From assembly GCA_000750105.3 (NCBI GenBank), contig JPHH03000059.1:62001-126000 (forward strand): a DNA stretch of 64,000 nt. The letters are read 5' to 3'. A program made the position numbers and the translations under genes. Within the stretch, counting starts at the first letter, position 1. The number at the start of each line of letters is the position of its first letter. This DNA comes from Tolypocladium sp. Sup5 PDA-1. Its lineage: Eukaryota; Ascomycota; Sordariomycetes; Hypocreales; Ophiocordycipitaceae. Below, piece after piece: positions 23,341-34,655 of the stretch. The notes below the pieces were generated by a model. It had not been told where the DNA came from, did no database searches, and saw only the letters and a program-made list of their open reading frames with translations.

Positions 23341-26300
23341 TCATGTCGCGGCCGCCACAACCGCCTTTTCTCCCGCCGCCTCGCCGTTTTGTGCAACCCC
23401 TTTCTTCTCTCCAGCTGCCTCGTCGTTTCGTACATCCCCCTTCTTCTCGTCCACCGCCGCCGTCTTCCCGCTCTCATGCACATGCCCAACCCCATGTCCG
23501 TGTCCGTGATGGATCCACTGCCACTTGATCTCCCCCCCATGCGCACCCAAGACCTCCTCCAGCGAGCGCCCGGCCTTCAACTGCGCGAGACTCTCCCGCG
23601 CAACGTCCATGTCCGCAAACAGGGGGTTCGTGTCGAGCATCACGCGGTCAATCTGGCCCGCCAGCCCGCGCCGGCGCTCCTCCCCGGCGACCGCCGCGCG
23701 CAGCTCCCCCAGGACCGCCCACCCGGCCACGGCGCCCTCGCTCAGCCGCGCGCGCTCCGCATCGCTCAGCGCCCTGCTCTCGCGCTGGCCCTGCGTGATG
23801 CGCGCGCGGCGGATGAACTTCTGAGGGCAGTGCCGCCGCTCGACCTGCTTGACGAGGCCCTGCAGGGTGTACCCCACGGGCCCGACGACGGCGGCCGTCG
23901 TCTTGAGGAACAAGCCGGTGAGGCCCATGCCCGTGCCCTTGACGAAGCCCCGGACGCCGTCGCGCCGCGCGCCGCGGACGGGGAGGCGCACCACGCCCGT
24001 CACGCCGTCGTACAGGCCGTACACGAACTCCTTGCGCGAGGCGACGAGGCCGGAGCGGAAGCCCGTGATGCGCGTCGGCCGGCGCACCGTGTCGTCGCCG
24101 TAGAGCCGCGGCGCGTTGTGGAAGCCCTGGCCGAGGGCGAGGAACAGGCTGGCGGGCGCCTTGGTGATGGCCACGGCTGTCTGTCTGACGCTCTTGGCCA
24201 CGTCGGTGACGTAGGCGCCAGGACCGGGACCCGGAATCGAGGGTCTCCTTGCCTCATCCGGCTTGCCGTTCGACGTACTTCCGTTGGAGGTATTCCCGTT
24301 CTGGGCTTCACCATTCGGCTGCTTGCCATCTTTTTGCTGCTTGTTCCGCTTCTTTTGCATCCTCTTCTTGATCCTCTTCTTCGCCGTCCTCCCCAACCGG
24401 TACGGCGCACCCCCTATCCCGGTGAAGATGCCTTTCATAGTCTGCGTTAACGAGCCCGCAACGCCCGTCACCGGCTCCCCCGGCCCCTCAAAGTCGTTCC
24501 ACTCCAGGTGCCGCAGGAGCCGCAGCTTCTTCCAGCTGAGCTGCCCGCTCTCGACGAGCATATCGGCAGCCAGCGGACTCAGCCTGAGATGATGACAGTT
24601 CTTCGGCCGCCACACCGCAACCCGGTCCTTGAGGATGGAGCAGCGCATGGTGCTCGGTCCGTAGTGGCTGAGATGCCACTGGAGAGACTTGACGGCGTTG
24701 TCCGCCCCGTCGCCGTCGAGCGCAATCGACTCTGCAATCTCCCCTGCAGCCGCTTTGGCTTCGTCGGTCAGGAGATACCTGATGCCCTCAGCCAGCTTAT
24801 CGGAGTCCAAACGCTTGTACGGAACCGGCGCCGGGCCCGCGCCTGAGCTGCCAACCATGCAGCCCCAAAAGTGCTGGTCGCCGAAGAACGGCACAATCAT
24901 CGTCGGCAGCCCGCACTTGAGCGCGATGGCAGTGGTCCCGGCGCCGCCGTGGATGACACAGCCTTTGACCCTGGGGAACAGCCAGTCGTGCGGTGTGTTG
25001 TCGAGCATGAAGATGTTGTCGGGGACGTCGTCGCGCCCGAACCCGCCCCAGCCCCTGGACACCAACGCCCGCACGCCGGCCTTTTCCACCGCCTCGAATA
25101 TCATGTCGGTGAACCTGTCCGCGTCATCGACGACGATGGATCCAAACCCGATATAGATGGGAGGTTCTCCCGCGTCCAAAAAGTCCACGAGTTCCCGCGG
25201 CGGGTGAAACGCCGTCGCCAGGTCGAGGAACACGAACCCGGAGACGTCAATCTCATCGCCCCAGTCCTCAGGCTTGGGCACCAGGCCGGGCGACCACAGG
25301 TACGTAAAGGGAACGTGCATGCGGTACGTCGCGCCCGGCGCCCACAGCGTCGAGACGGGGTCCAGGTTCAGCGTCTTGACGCGAAAGGTGTTCACCAGGT
25401 CGCCAAGCCCCTGCCAGGTCATCATCTCCACCAGCGGGTACGAGATGAAGTTTGTGTACCCCGCGTCGACGTTGGACTTCTTGATGCTCGCCAGGGGATG
25501 CGGAAACGCGCGTGTCGGCGTGTAGGGAAACGTGAAGACGATCTGCAGCGGGATGCCCAGTGCCTCCGCGCAGTGAATATGCGCAAAGCTCGGCGGGTTC
25601 GCGATGATGGCGTCCGCGACAAAGGGGTCCTTGCAGCCCATCATCTTCAAGTTCTGGCGGTCCTTTTCGTCATCCGTGGAGTTGACACACGCCCTCCAGA
25701 AGCCCTCAAACATCTCTGCCATGGCGTCTCTGCGCCGCCCAATCTCGCCCGCCTTGACCGTCTCGATCGTCGGGATCAAGCCCGGGTTCTTCACCATGAA
25801 CGCCATCAGCTCCGACGGGTCCCCGCCAATGTTGAAGAACTCGAGCCCCGAGTCCCGTTCGACAAAGTCCCGGAACGCGGGGTGCGTGGCGATGCGTACA
25901 CGATGGCCGTACTGCTCCTTGAGGACCTTGCCGATCTTGAGGAAGGGCTGGGCGTCGCCGCGGGACCCGATGACCATGATGACGATGTTTAGGCGCGGCG
26001 GGCCTTTGATGTCGCGAATAGGGGGCGCTGCACCCGGCGACGGGGGCTTCGTGGTCAGCCCTGTGCCGTGCTTCTTGGGCAGTATCCTATGCGCCGCAGC
26101 GCCGAGGGCTTTGGCAATGTACCCGGTATGGGCCGTCTCGTGGACCGTGATGCGCAGTCGGCCGTCCTTCCTGACCTTGCCCGTCGTTTGGTAGTTTTCG
26201 TCGCCAACGTGAAATCCTCGGAACTTTTTGTCCTTGACGTCTACCTGCGAAGGCCGTCTCCCCTTTGAGGTGCTCTTGGTGAGGACCTTGGTGATGGGTT

Positions 26301-26715
26301 CGCCGCCGTCTGTCGGCTCGACAGTGAAAGGTTCGACATCCTCATCGTCGGACGAAGTGGACGACTCGTATCCCACCATGCTCCCTCGCCATACACTTCC
26401 ACTGGGGTACGCCCACGTCCCAGCTCTCTTTCGCGCCGCAGGCTCGGGCGCCGTCACAGCGGCGCTGAGCGTGGGCATCTCTGCGGTAAGCCATTCCCTC
26501 GACGGCGATGGAAGGCGAAGATGATCGGTCGTCGGGGCCTCGGTCGTGGGAAACGGGGCCGATTTCTGCCTCTGTCGCTTTTCCGCCTCCGACGGGGCTC
26601 GCAGCATCGTGGGCTCCTCGGGGAAGTTGATGGCTGGCGGTACGAAGCTGGGGTACGCGAGCTGGCCGTCTGGCGTCCTGAGCAGCGTTGCCGGCTTCTG
26701 GTCGTGGGGCTCCAT
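23341..26715 (-). CDS. Sterol-glucosyltransferase-like enzyme (GT1/GT28 fold) with Vps13-like tail
   Basis: A UDP-sugar-dependent glycosyltransferase, probably acting on sterols or other lipids at membranes. It is a single exon of 1125 codons including stop, counted from the first ATG at 26715. The open frame extends further upstream without an ATG, so an upstream exon is possible. The N-terminal 220 residues are mostly disordered. The GT28 N-terminal domain starts near residue 240 (LNIVIMVIGSRGDAQPFLKI). The donor-binding signature GCVIHGGAGTTAIALKCGLP lies near residue 585, followed by TMIVPFFGDQHFWG. Unlike Atg26, no PH or GRAM domain is seen. Residues of about 820-860 are Lys-rich. Residues 885-960 carry repeated Gly-rich segments (GFRSGLVASRKEFVYGLYDG, LPVRGARRDGVRGFVKG) resembling the C-terminal region of Vps13 lipid-transfer proteins. 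The C-terminus is Lys/Gly/Ala-rich. The acceptor is unknown. Confidence 0.85.
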   Translation of the reverse strand: MEPHDQKPATLLRTPDGQLAYPSFVPPAINFPEEPTMLRAPSEAEKRQRQKSAPFPTTEAPTTDHLRLPSPSREWLTAEMPTLSAAVTAPEPAARKRAGTWAYPSGSVWRGSMVGYESSTSSDDEDVEPFTVEPTDGGEPITKVLTKSTSKGRRPSQVDVKDKKFRGFHVGDENYQTTGKVRKDGRLRITVHETAHTGYIAKALGAAAHRILPKKHGTGLTTKPPSPGAAPPIRDIKGPPRLNIVIMVIGSRGDAQPFLKIGKVLKEQYGHRVRIATHPAFRDFVERDSGLEFFNIGGDPSELMAFMVKNPGLIPTIETVKAGEIGRRRDAMAEMFEGFWRACVNSTDDEKDRQNLKMMGCKDPFVADAIIANPPSFAHIHCAEALGIPLQIVFTFPYTPTRAFPHPLASIKKSNVDAGYTNFISYPLVEMMTWQGLGDLVNTFRVKTLNLDPVSTLWAPGATYRMHVPFTYLWSPGLVPKPEDWGDEIDVSGFVFLDLATAFHPPRELVDFLDAGEPPIYIGFGSIVVDDADRFTDMIFEAVEKAGVRALVSRGWGGFGRDDVPDNIFMLDNTPHDWLFPRVKGCVIHGGAGTTAIALKCGLPTMIVPFFGDQHFWGCMVGSSGAGPAPVPYKRLDSDKLAEGIRYLLTDEAKAAAGEIAESIALDGDGADNAVKSLQWHLSHYGPSTMRCSILKDRVAVWRPKNCHHLRLSPLAADMLVESGQLSWKKLRLLRHLEWNDFEGPGEPVTGVAGSLTQTMKGIFTGIGGAPYRLGRTAKKRIKKRMQKKRNKQQKDGKQPNGEAQNGNTSNGSTSNGKPDEARRPSIPGPGPGAYVTDVAKSVRQTAVAITKAPASLFLALGQGFHNAPRLYGDDTVRRPTRITGFRSGLVASRKEFVYGLYDGVTGVVRLPVRGARRDGVRGFVKGTGMGLTGLFLKTTAAVVGPVGYTLQGLVKQVERRHCPQKFIRRARITQGQRESRALSDAERARLSEGAVAGWAVLGELRAAVAGEERRRGLAGQIDRVMLDTNPLFADMDVARESLAQLKAGRSLEEVLGAHGGEIKWQWIHHGHGHGVGHVHESGKTAAVDEKKGDVRNDEAAGEKKGVAQNGEAAGEKAVVAAAT

Positions 26716-27532
26716 CGTGTTGCTGTGTGACGCAATCTCGTCGTCGGCTGTCTTGGAGCGCTCCAGGACAAATGTAGGGGCGACAATTGGCAAAGGAATG
26801 GGCAGGCCTAGGCCGTCGGCTGTCGCGCGCCGCTTGAATCCCGCGATGGCGGTAAGGTTCCCGGGTCAGCCGAGCTCCAGCACCGAACGCGCAGTCACAA
26901 GGAAAAGACGATGTAAAGAGTGAGCACAGGGAAATTGATCCGCAGCGGCGTCATGTCTATCACGGCTTTACTGTCGCACGTTCCTCCCCAGCGGATACTT
27001 TTACCGAGCCCTTGGAGCGAGCCTGGTGTGTATCAAGGTATGTCGGTTACATCACCAGCGAGAAAGCCCACCCACCAACCAGCTACCCAAGCAAGCTCGT
27101 TTTTGGGTCCGAGGTCCGACTGCCGCTACTCCGTAAGTTAGATCCCTGTTAATTACGGCTTCGGATCTTGCGCCTGGCAGGCTGCGCTCGGTGCATCCCG
27201 GCGCGGCGGAGGAAAAAGGCCCCCATGCATGCTCCCGTATCGTCACATTCGTTGGCATCGGCCTGTGACAGTGACTGGCCCGTCATCGTGCATTCTCGTC
27301 GCGTGACAAGCAGGGGTGACAAGCTAGGAAATGTGCAGACGGCGGATTGCAGCACAGAAACATCAAATAGTCATTCAACGCACACGCCGATACGCAGCAC
27401 ATAACCGATCCCGCCAAAGCCATTCTCCCTTGTCGTTGTACATCCACGCGCCAGGACCACCGAGCCGGTCGTGGCCATGTGCATCTCGCCTCAATCGAAT
27501 CCCGACCCCTGAAAGCCTCCCCTTCCACGACT
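26716..27532. other. Intergenic upstream of the glucosyltransferase gene
   Basis: These 817 bp hold no gene. A TACTCCGTA motif lies at 27127-27135. A 5' exon of the glucosyltransferase could lie here but I could not identify one with confidence. Confidence 0.45.
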
Positions 27533-29390
27533 CTACTGCAACGGGACCCTACCGAGGGTATCCATCAGAATGCTCAACTGCATTAGCACCTCCGGGTCTG
27601 CATCCTGCGCCTCGATGCCCTTCTCCTCCACCTCTGCCGACAGCGTCTTCGCAGCCTGCAACAGCGGCTCAACGTATCTGTGCTCAATCGCCGCGGCCAT
27701 CCCTGCTGGCGCGAGGTCCTTGTACTCGCTCCCTCCGTACAGGAACAGCGCAAAGTTGGCGGCTTGCAGGAGCAACGGAGCGCTTTGCGCCCAAAACTCC
27801 AGCAGCGTGTCCTTGTCGGCTTCCTTGAGATACGTGAGGCTGGGGAACAGTGTGTACTGCAGCGATTCCAAGCAATCGGGGCTGCTGAACCGCCCCTTGG
27901 AGTTTGTTTTCCTGGCCGTGATGATTTCCTCCCGTAGCCAAGTAACGGCGCAAGCCTGAAGCGACGAAAACATGCAATTCTCCAGCAAGTCTTCCAGGAT
28001 GGTGAGCCTGTCCTCTTCGTCGGGGTCAGCGTGTAGAACGAGACCAGCGATAACCGTCGCGGCGTTGCGAACGCGCAGATTCGGGTGAAAGACGGAAACG
28101 AGAGTCATGAGGTGATGGTAGGCCATGAAGTTTGCCTCGGCCTTGGTGCTTTCCGTCGTGATGCGCTTCTGGCCGTCCAGCCATATGGCCATGACCACCA
28201 GAGCCTCGACTGTCCCCGGGTTGCCCATGACTTGCGTTTGCGGGTCGTCTTCCCCAAGGAACTGCTTCAATAGCAGGTGGTGATCGGGAAACATGAGCAT
28301 GTCGGGCCGCGGCTGGTCTGCGTCGAAAACATCTGCAGCAAAGACAAAGTAAGTCACAAGGCATATCAAGCCGCCGGTTGATAGCTTGATCTCTTCGGGC
28401 TTCTGAGGATCAAAGTCCATAGCCAGAGGCTCCCTGCATATGGGGCCTTCAACTGCCTCTTTCAGGATAGCGAATGGCACTTTGGACAAGCCCAGGTCGC
28501 CAGCAGCCGCCTAAGAGTAAGTCAGTACTGCAAACAACAGCAGCTTACTGCGTGTGAGGCAAACGTACCACAAGTTGCCCAACCAACGCATCTCTCGCTT
28601 GAAGCTCCTCCACCTCCTTGAACGCCTGCGTCATCGTCTTCCGCCCCGGCACTATTCTCTCCGGATACGTGTACTCCAGCAACCTCGACGCCCACTCCAA
28701 GCTGTTCGAGTTGACATACGCCTCAATGATACAGGTGATGAACGACTGAAGCAGCAGCTGCATGACCTCGGGCTCATCGTCGTTGAGCTGATCCGACTTG
28801 TCGGCCTCTGGGTCCGGCGCACTCCTCGACGGGTCGCTCTCCTGGAAAGGCGTCTCCAGCCTGGTACTCGACTGTCGAGTGGGCAGCGGCGGACGTTTCT
28901 GCCCCGACATGGACCGTACCAGGGAAATAACGGCGGCGGTGGCCTCGGCGCTCGTGGGGTCGTAGGATCTGTAGACTGTATCCAGCGTCGTGTGCAGGAA
29001 GCGTGACGGCGCCTTGACCTGCAGCCTCCTGTGAAGGATCCCCAGCATGCCGCACAGCGTCACGAACGCCTTGTTTCCCTCGGCTCCATTCTCCCCCTCG
29101 CCGGCAGTGTTATCCATGACCTGCAGCACCTTGAGGATGACCTCGCGCGGGTTGCCGAGACGGGCGATGCTCTCGAGGCAGTCCTCGCTCCCGCGCACGG
29201 TAATCAGCATCTCGACCAGGTCCCAGCCGATGTCACTAGTGAGCTCTATGTCCTCGAGTATTTCCTGGAGCGTGGGGAGGATCTCTGGCGACAGCGACTT
29301 GTCGATGATGGTCAGGTACGTGAACCTGTCCGTGGCCGGCGGCTTGGACTCCCTGAGCCGCTCGGCGACGTCCTCGGTGGTGGCCGCCAT
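27533..29390 (-). CDS. YAP1-binding protein/Alf4/glomulin family protein (Ybp)
   Basis: Exons are 29390-28569 and 28510-27533 (600 codons including stop). The whole protein is an alpha-helical repeat sequence typical of the Ybp1/Ybp2-Alf4-glomulin family. In yeast Ybp1 assists oxidative activation of the transcription factor Yap1 and Ybp2 is linked to the kinetochore. In plants and animals the relatives bind the RING protein Rbx1 of cullin ligases. Family-typical features are the N-terminal TDRFTYLTIIDKSL, IGWDLVEML and the long C-terminal helices (AATVIAGLVLHADPDEEDRL). A Ser/Asp-rich loop at about residues 170-205 is disordered. Which of these roles applies cannot be told from sequence. A cullin-4 gene lies 23 kb away, which is probably chance. 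Confidence 0.82.
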
Positions 29391-30052
29391 GCTGCCCGTC
29401 GCTGCCCGGAAGCAGTCGCAGCAGTCACAGCACAGTGGTTGATGAGAGGGGAGCGAGCGCTGAGATGTGGCCAGAGAGAAAGATTCGACGGGGTGATTCT
29501 CAGCTCCTCGTCGTCTGAATGAAGCTGTGACGATGACGAGCAGCAGGTGATGCTCTCTGGTTGGACTGGGTCGTCAGCCATGGGATGTACATGTGCTGCA
29601 GGAAGGAGGCGCGAGGTACATCGACTTCCCCGCCCGTATTGCCCCTCCATGGCCATGGCTGGCCAAGCCGTTCGCTAATGCAGCCACTGCCCCGCACTTG
29701 CAACATGCTAACAATTAATACACCACGACCACCAAGTACTCTGTGGCACTGTGCACATGAAGCCGCACATGACCAACCAAGGACTGATACGATATACCTC
29801 ACATCACGCAGTTGCACTTGAAGCATTCAAACTATTCGAGACTGGCGAGACGATCGGCGTCATCGCTCATGCTATACAACACACTACATGCCATGAAACC
29901 CACCGCCCGCTAGCCCAAACGCCAACTCACAGCCCTTCATCTCCCACTGATACAAGTACAGCCAACCCAGTAGACTATCATACATGCCCCGACATTACCA
30001 ATCATACAGAGATACAGAGCAAAGAAACGTGATACAGGCCCAGTGCTACGCC
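29391..30052. other. Intergenic, ybp promoter to mip1 3' end
   Basis: These 662 bp hold no coding signal. They should contain the ybp promoter and the mip1 3' UTR. Confidence 0.45.
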
Positions 30053-33000
30053 TCAAATCCTCGATGCCGGCCGTGAACCCTTCCCAGAGCTCCGTGGCCA
30101 TGACCACCGGCTCTTACCCTCCTGTCCGTTGCGGTACCTGGCGTTCATGGCCTCTGCCACAGACATCGGCTCCTCCATCGGGACTAGTTGAGGATGGGCG
30201 CGATACGGCAGCACACTCCGGAGCGACTTTTTGCTCAGGGGTTTCTCCTTGGGCACCGCCGCCGCTTCCGCCTTCTTGATACCCTTGATGATATCTCGCA
30301 GCTCCTCGTCATCATTCGCGATCTGGGCTCTGATAAATGACAAGCTGTCTCCAGACTCATCCTGTATCGTCTGCATCACCGGGACGCGTGGGGTATATTG
30401 GATGCCGTCCAGCTTTGGCGCGTACTTGGCGTCCGGCACGATGGCCGTATCAAGTATCGCCTCATGTCCCCTTTCCAGTAAGGCTTTAATGTCGAGGCTC
30501 TCGCCGGGAGCAATCGGTGTCGGATGGCTCGGCGTCACACAGTCCATATCGACCTCCTTACGCAAGACATGATCAATGTCTACGGCTGAGAAGTAGGCGC
30601 AGGACTGCGGCAGATCGTTGATGCCCGCCTGCTGCGCAAACATGGCCCGTGTCCAGACGTTGGCCACCTGAAGGGCCATGGCAGCTCGGTACTTGTCCTC
30701 GTTCTTCACCAGATAGCGGATCTCGTCATGCACCGTAATTGCCAGCCGAGCGTCGATGTTGAACCGCCGAATGAGGTAGTCCATCGACACAATCAGCAGG
30801 TGGAGGTAGTCGACACCAGACGACTGAATGGCCCAGTTAATCCGGGACGTCAGGTATCCGCCCTTTCCGATGAACCGGCCCATGAGCGCCTCGGTGATTC
30901 CAGCTCCCAAAACCGGCGTCCGAGGTCGTTCTTGCTCCGCAAACTCTTCGAGTTTATTGAACACAAATGATTCCGTTCCGCCGCGCCAGAACGGCCGCTT
31001 GTAGATGGTCTTTCTGCTCGTCTTGGTGCCTTTGGTGTTGGCATAGAGCTTCGAGGCCACCTCCATGGTTTGCTTTTCAGACAGCCCAGGGTTGAACTGT
31101 CGTAGAAGCGTTGCCGCAAATTTCAGGCCAGCTCCGTAGATACGCCCATAGTTGAACACCTTGGCGTCGTTTCTCGAGATGCCCAGGATACCCGCTGTGC
31201 GTGAGTGTAGATCCGTGCCAGCAGCCTTGGTGCCTTCGAGAGTCATGAACCCAACAGCATTGCCGCCGTGAATCTTGAATGTCGCATCGCCCACGAGACT
31301 GGCAATCCACAGTTCCTGGGAATCAACATCGGCTCCGACAAAGCAATAGCCCTCCGGCGCCTGGACCATGGCCTTGAGCTCGGAGCCCACGCGATTCTTC
31401 TTGGCGTTGCTTGCAGTGAGCCATGTATTTTCCACAGCTCTCCTGGTAATCGTGCCCATCGGGATGACCTGCGGCAATATGAAGCCTTCGGCATTCGCGG
31501 CAGATTTCTTGCTTTTCCTCTTCTTGCCTGCGGCCTGCGGCAACTCGTCGCCGTAAACAACCATCTGGGACATGATGCGGTCGCGGGCGCTGATCCAATA
31601 CGAACAGGATGCGTTCATCTCCAAGGCCTCCTTTGCATAAGAGTACTCCGATGATAGAGTGCCTTTCTCAAAGTAGCCCAGGTAGCCCTTGGCCATGGGA
31701 TTGGCACAGCGCGAAGTTGGCCCGTCCTTGTGAGGAAGCTTGAAGAATCCGTGATCTCTGTCGTCTCGTAGAGCAGCCTCTGCTTCGTCGAAAACGCATT
31801 CCACCATTTGCTTCCCCGTGTACGTGGCGGTCTCGGCTTTTGGTACCCTAAAGACCCAGCCGTACTTGTCCGACCAGAACAGCGGGTTGCCCTCCCATGA
31901 CATTTTCAACAACAGAGGCGCTATGCGGGTTCGCACCGTGACGCTGATTGGTGCGTCGTTCTTGGGGAAGAGGTCCTTGTACCATTGGGGCATCCCGGGC
32001 TTCTTCTGTCTCGCCGCTGGCCTCGGGGGGTCGTTCTTGCGCTTGCCTTTGACCATGCGGATTTCTTGGCCGGACCAATCGAGCTGCTTCATCCAAGGGT
32101 CATTCCTCCACTTCTCCGGGTCATCTCTAATCTCCAGGGCCTTCTCTGCAAGGCCTACCAGTCTCTCCTGAACCGCATCAGAGAGCTTATGGTATGTTGC
32201 CTCTGCGTTGGCAATGTACGCATCCCAGGATTTATTGACGGGGAGAATGACGGACGCGAGGTGTCGAAGAGCTGCGAAGCTGACTGGATGCGGGCAGACG
32301 TCGAGGAAGTTGGGAAAGGCAATCTGATAGACCCGGTGCGTGATGGAGACATCGGCAGCGCAGTAATCCATCAGCACATCGAGCTTCGCCAAAACTCCTT
32401 CGCGATCAAGCTCTCCAAAGTCGTCGCGAACGGCCTTGTCGATCGAGACGTTGAGGTGGAACTTGGCCACGTCCCGCAGCGAGTTCACGGAGCTCCTCTC
32501 CACCCATAGTTCCTCCTCTTCCTGCATATTCCTGTTGCTGAGGAGCTCGGCGAGCTCGTGGTCGGGTGTCTGAGTTGCGACTCTTTCCCTCAGCTCGCGG
32601 TTCTTTTTGTGCTTCATCCACGTTGGTCGCTGCTGTGAGCACATGCCATTGACGGCCACGTGAAGTGACATGGTGTCGATGTACGCGTTCCTCGACTGTT
32701 TGATGTCGTATTCCTCCAAAATTCTTGCTCGATCGTAGCCAACATTATGTCCGACAATTATTCGGTCTTTGCTCGGGTCGCCCAGGGGTATAAGTTGTCG
32801 GTCGTTTGTCGTTTCGCCCAGCAGCCAAGGAGATAGCCAAGCGTACCAAGCAGTCGGACTCGCTGCGCAGGCCATGACGGAAAAGGGGCTTTCCTTCCAC
32901 ATGGCCTCGGTGTCGAAGCAGAGCATGTTCTCGTCCGGCGCATCGACTTGTTCCGTCCGCCCATCGGGATAATACTTGGTCCAGCCGCTTCTCCGTACCC

Positions 33001-33539
33001 ATTTCCTCGGTTTAGGTGGGACATTAACGCGTACAAACTGCTTCGCGTACGTCAGGTACGGCTCTGCGCAGTCGGTGCCGAGTTTGTAGAAGTGCTCGTC
33101 TAGAGTCCGGCCTTGGAGCTGGGGCAAGTCGAATGCGATGGGCTCGGAATCGTCGGCGTTCTTGCCAAGCAAGTCGTGTCTTCGCAAATGATCCTTGGAC
33201 AGTTGGACGAGCTCTTCTGGCGCAGGCTTGCAGCCACCGGGGAATATCTGATTGAAGACGTGCGAGCTCAGCTGCTGCACGCCAATCTCGTTGAACCGCG
33301 ACTGTGACGACACTGGGGGCAGCAACGTCAGTGACAGCTCTGCAGCGAAAAACGACGTCCGAGTGCTCACCTGCAAGACTGCCTTGCCGTTTCAAGCTTG
33401 CCTCGTTGGAGACGTCGGCCAGCCAGCGCACATGCGCCCTCCATGCCTGGCGGCGGTACGCATGGTGGCGCGCGATCCGAACAAAGCTGGCCGTCGCGGT
33501 GCGCTGGACACGACCAGCAGCGGGGGCGAGCGCATTCAT
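30053..33539 (-). CDS. mip1: Mitochondrial DNA polymerase gamma
   Basis: This is the catalytic subunit that replicates and repairs mitochondrial DNA. Exons are 33539-33371 and 33312-30053 (1143 codons including stop). The N-terminal 55 residues are rich in Arg, Ala and His and almost free of acidic residues, a clear mitochondrial presequence. The proofreading exonuclease starts with ExoI MLCFDTEAMW near residue 190. The family-A polymerase motifs are A (FVGADVDSQELWIASLVGDA, about 715), B (RNDAKVFNYGRIYGAG, about 772) and C (TVHDEIRYLV, about 919). The C-terminal extension of about 170 residues past motif C is characteristic of fungal Mip1 and is mostly polar. No missing catalytic residue was noticed. 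Confidence 0.96.
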
Positions 33540-34655
33540 ATGCGACAATGCAACATCACGACGGGACGACTATGCGCCGATATCAATAGTTGCTGCTGTT
33601 GCTGCGCGAGGCTGATGCGATGTTGCTTTGATGCCGTTTGGCGGGGAGGCAAACGCGGTGCTGTCAGGAGCTTGTCAACTTTCTGACAGGGGGGTTGCTC
33701 TTGCGAGATTAGCTTAGGTCATCCAGGGAGGGTACAGGGTGCAGCTGTGGGGCCGAGAACCGCCGGATCTGGAAGTGGTGATGGTCCGGACCCAAATCTC
33801 GAAGCTGCTTTTCGTTTAAAAGAAAATAAAAAGGACTGTAAAACCCGCAATTGAATGAGTCGGGTAATACACGGGAGGATTGGAAATATGGAGCCATCTA
33901 CCAACTCGGGGCTGTCCCTTGCTGTGAGGTGAGACTGGACGCTTACAGCTCACCAACAGCCATAACATTGCCCTAAGCCATGTCTTTGACTAAGTTGCAG
34001 TAACCAGTGTAAATAGTCCTCTAACTGTACGGAGTAAGGTCAGCGACTTGTGATTTGGCTCCTTGGGAAGTTGACATTATCGTAATAGAAAGTGAGACGA
34101 CAGGCAGGTCTATGGCGACTGGATGCTGTTCGCTCCAGGCATTGTGGACGTGAGCAGGCGGTTGTGCCTGGTGCCTGTCCGGATAGGCGTACTTCGTACC
34201 GGGTGCATGACAAGGCCGCCGTGAGCTTTAGAGTGCGCCATGTAAGAATCGAGAAAAACAGTGTTGTGCCTGTAAGGTTGCGCCAGGACACTCTACTGTT
34301 GGTTGCCGGGCTGGTGAGTGTGACAGTGCTGAGTGTGAGAAGATGTATTGCCACTGGGCGCTATTACCAAATCACGCCCACGAGGTTGCGTCTCGCCACC
34401 AGCATGAGCACCCCCCACCAGGTCCGCACCTCAGCAGATGGGGAACCTCGACTTTGTTCCATCAACATCCACGTCCGTTCGGGGACGCTCCCGACCAGAT
34501 GCGCTCGCCCCCTCTTACGACCGCAGCGCCGCCTTTCTTCCTGGTTCTTACAAGATTCGCCCTTCGAAACTCGTCCTCGACGTGCTCCTCCCGTGTGCAG
34601 CAGCCCGCCGACGCGCTTCCCGTCACGTACGTAGCCTCATCCCTCGGCGGCAACG
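33540..34655. other. Divergent intergenic region mip1 / RING gene
   Basis: No gene is seen in 1.1 kb. It contains TACGGAGTA at 34028-34036 and GTACTTCGTAC at 34189-34199, one copy each of the two dispersed motifs in this window. Confidence 0.5.

Noticed and set aside
23389..25992. Two long plus-strand frames (353 and 373 codons) opposite the glucosyltransferase
   Set aside because: Arg/Ala/Pro/His-rich shadows caused by GC-rich third positions; the minus strand has the HGGAGTT signature.
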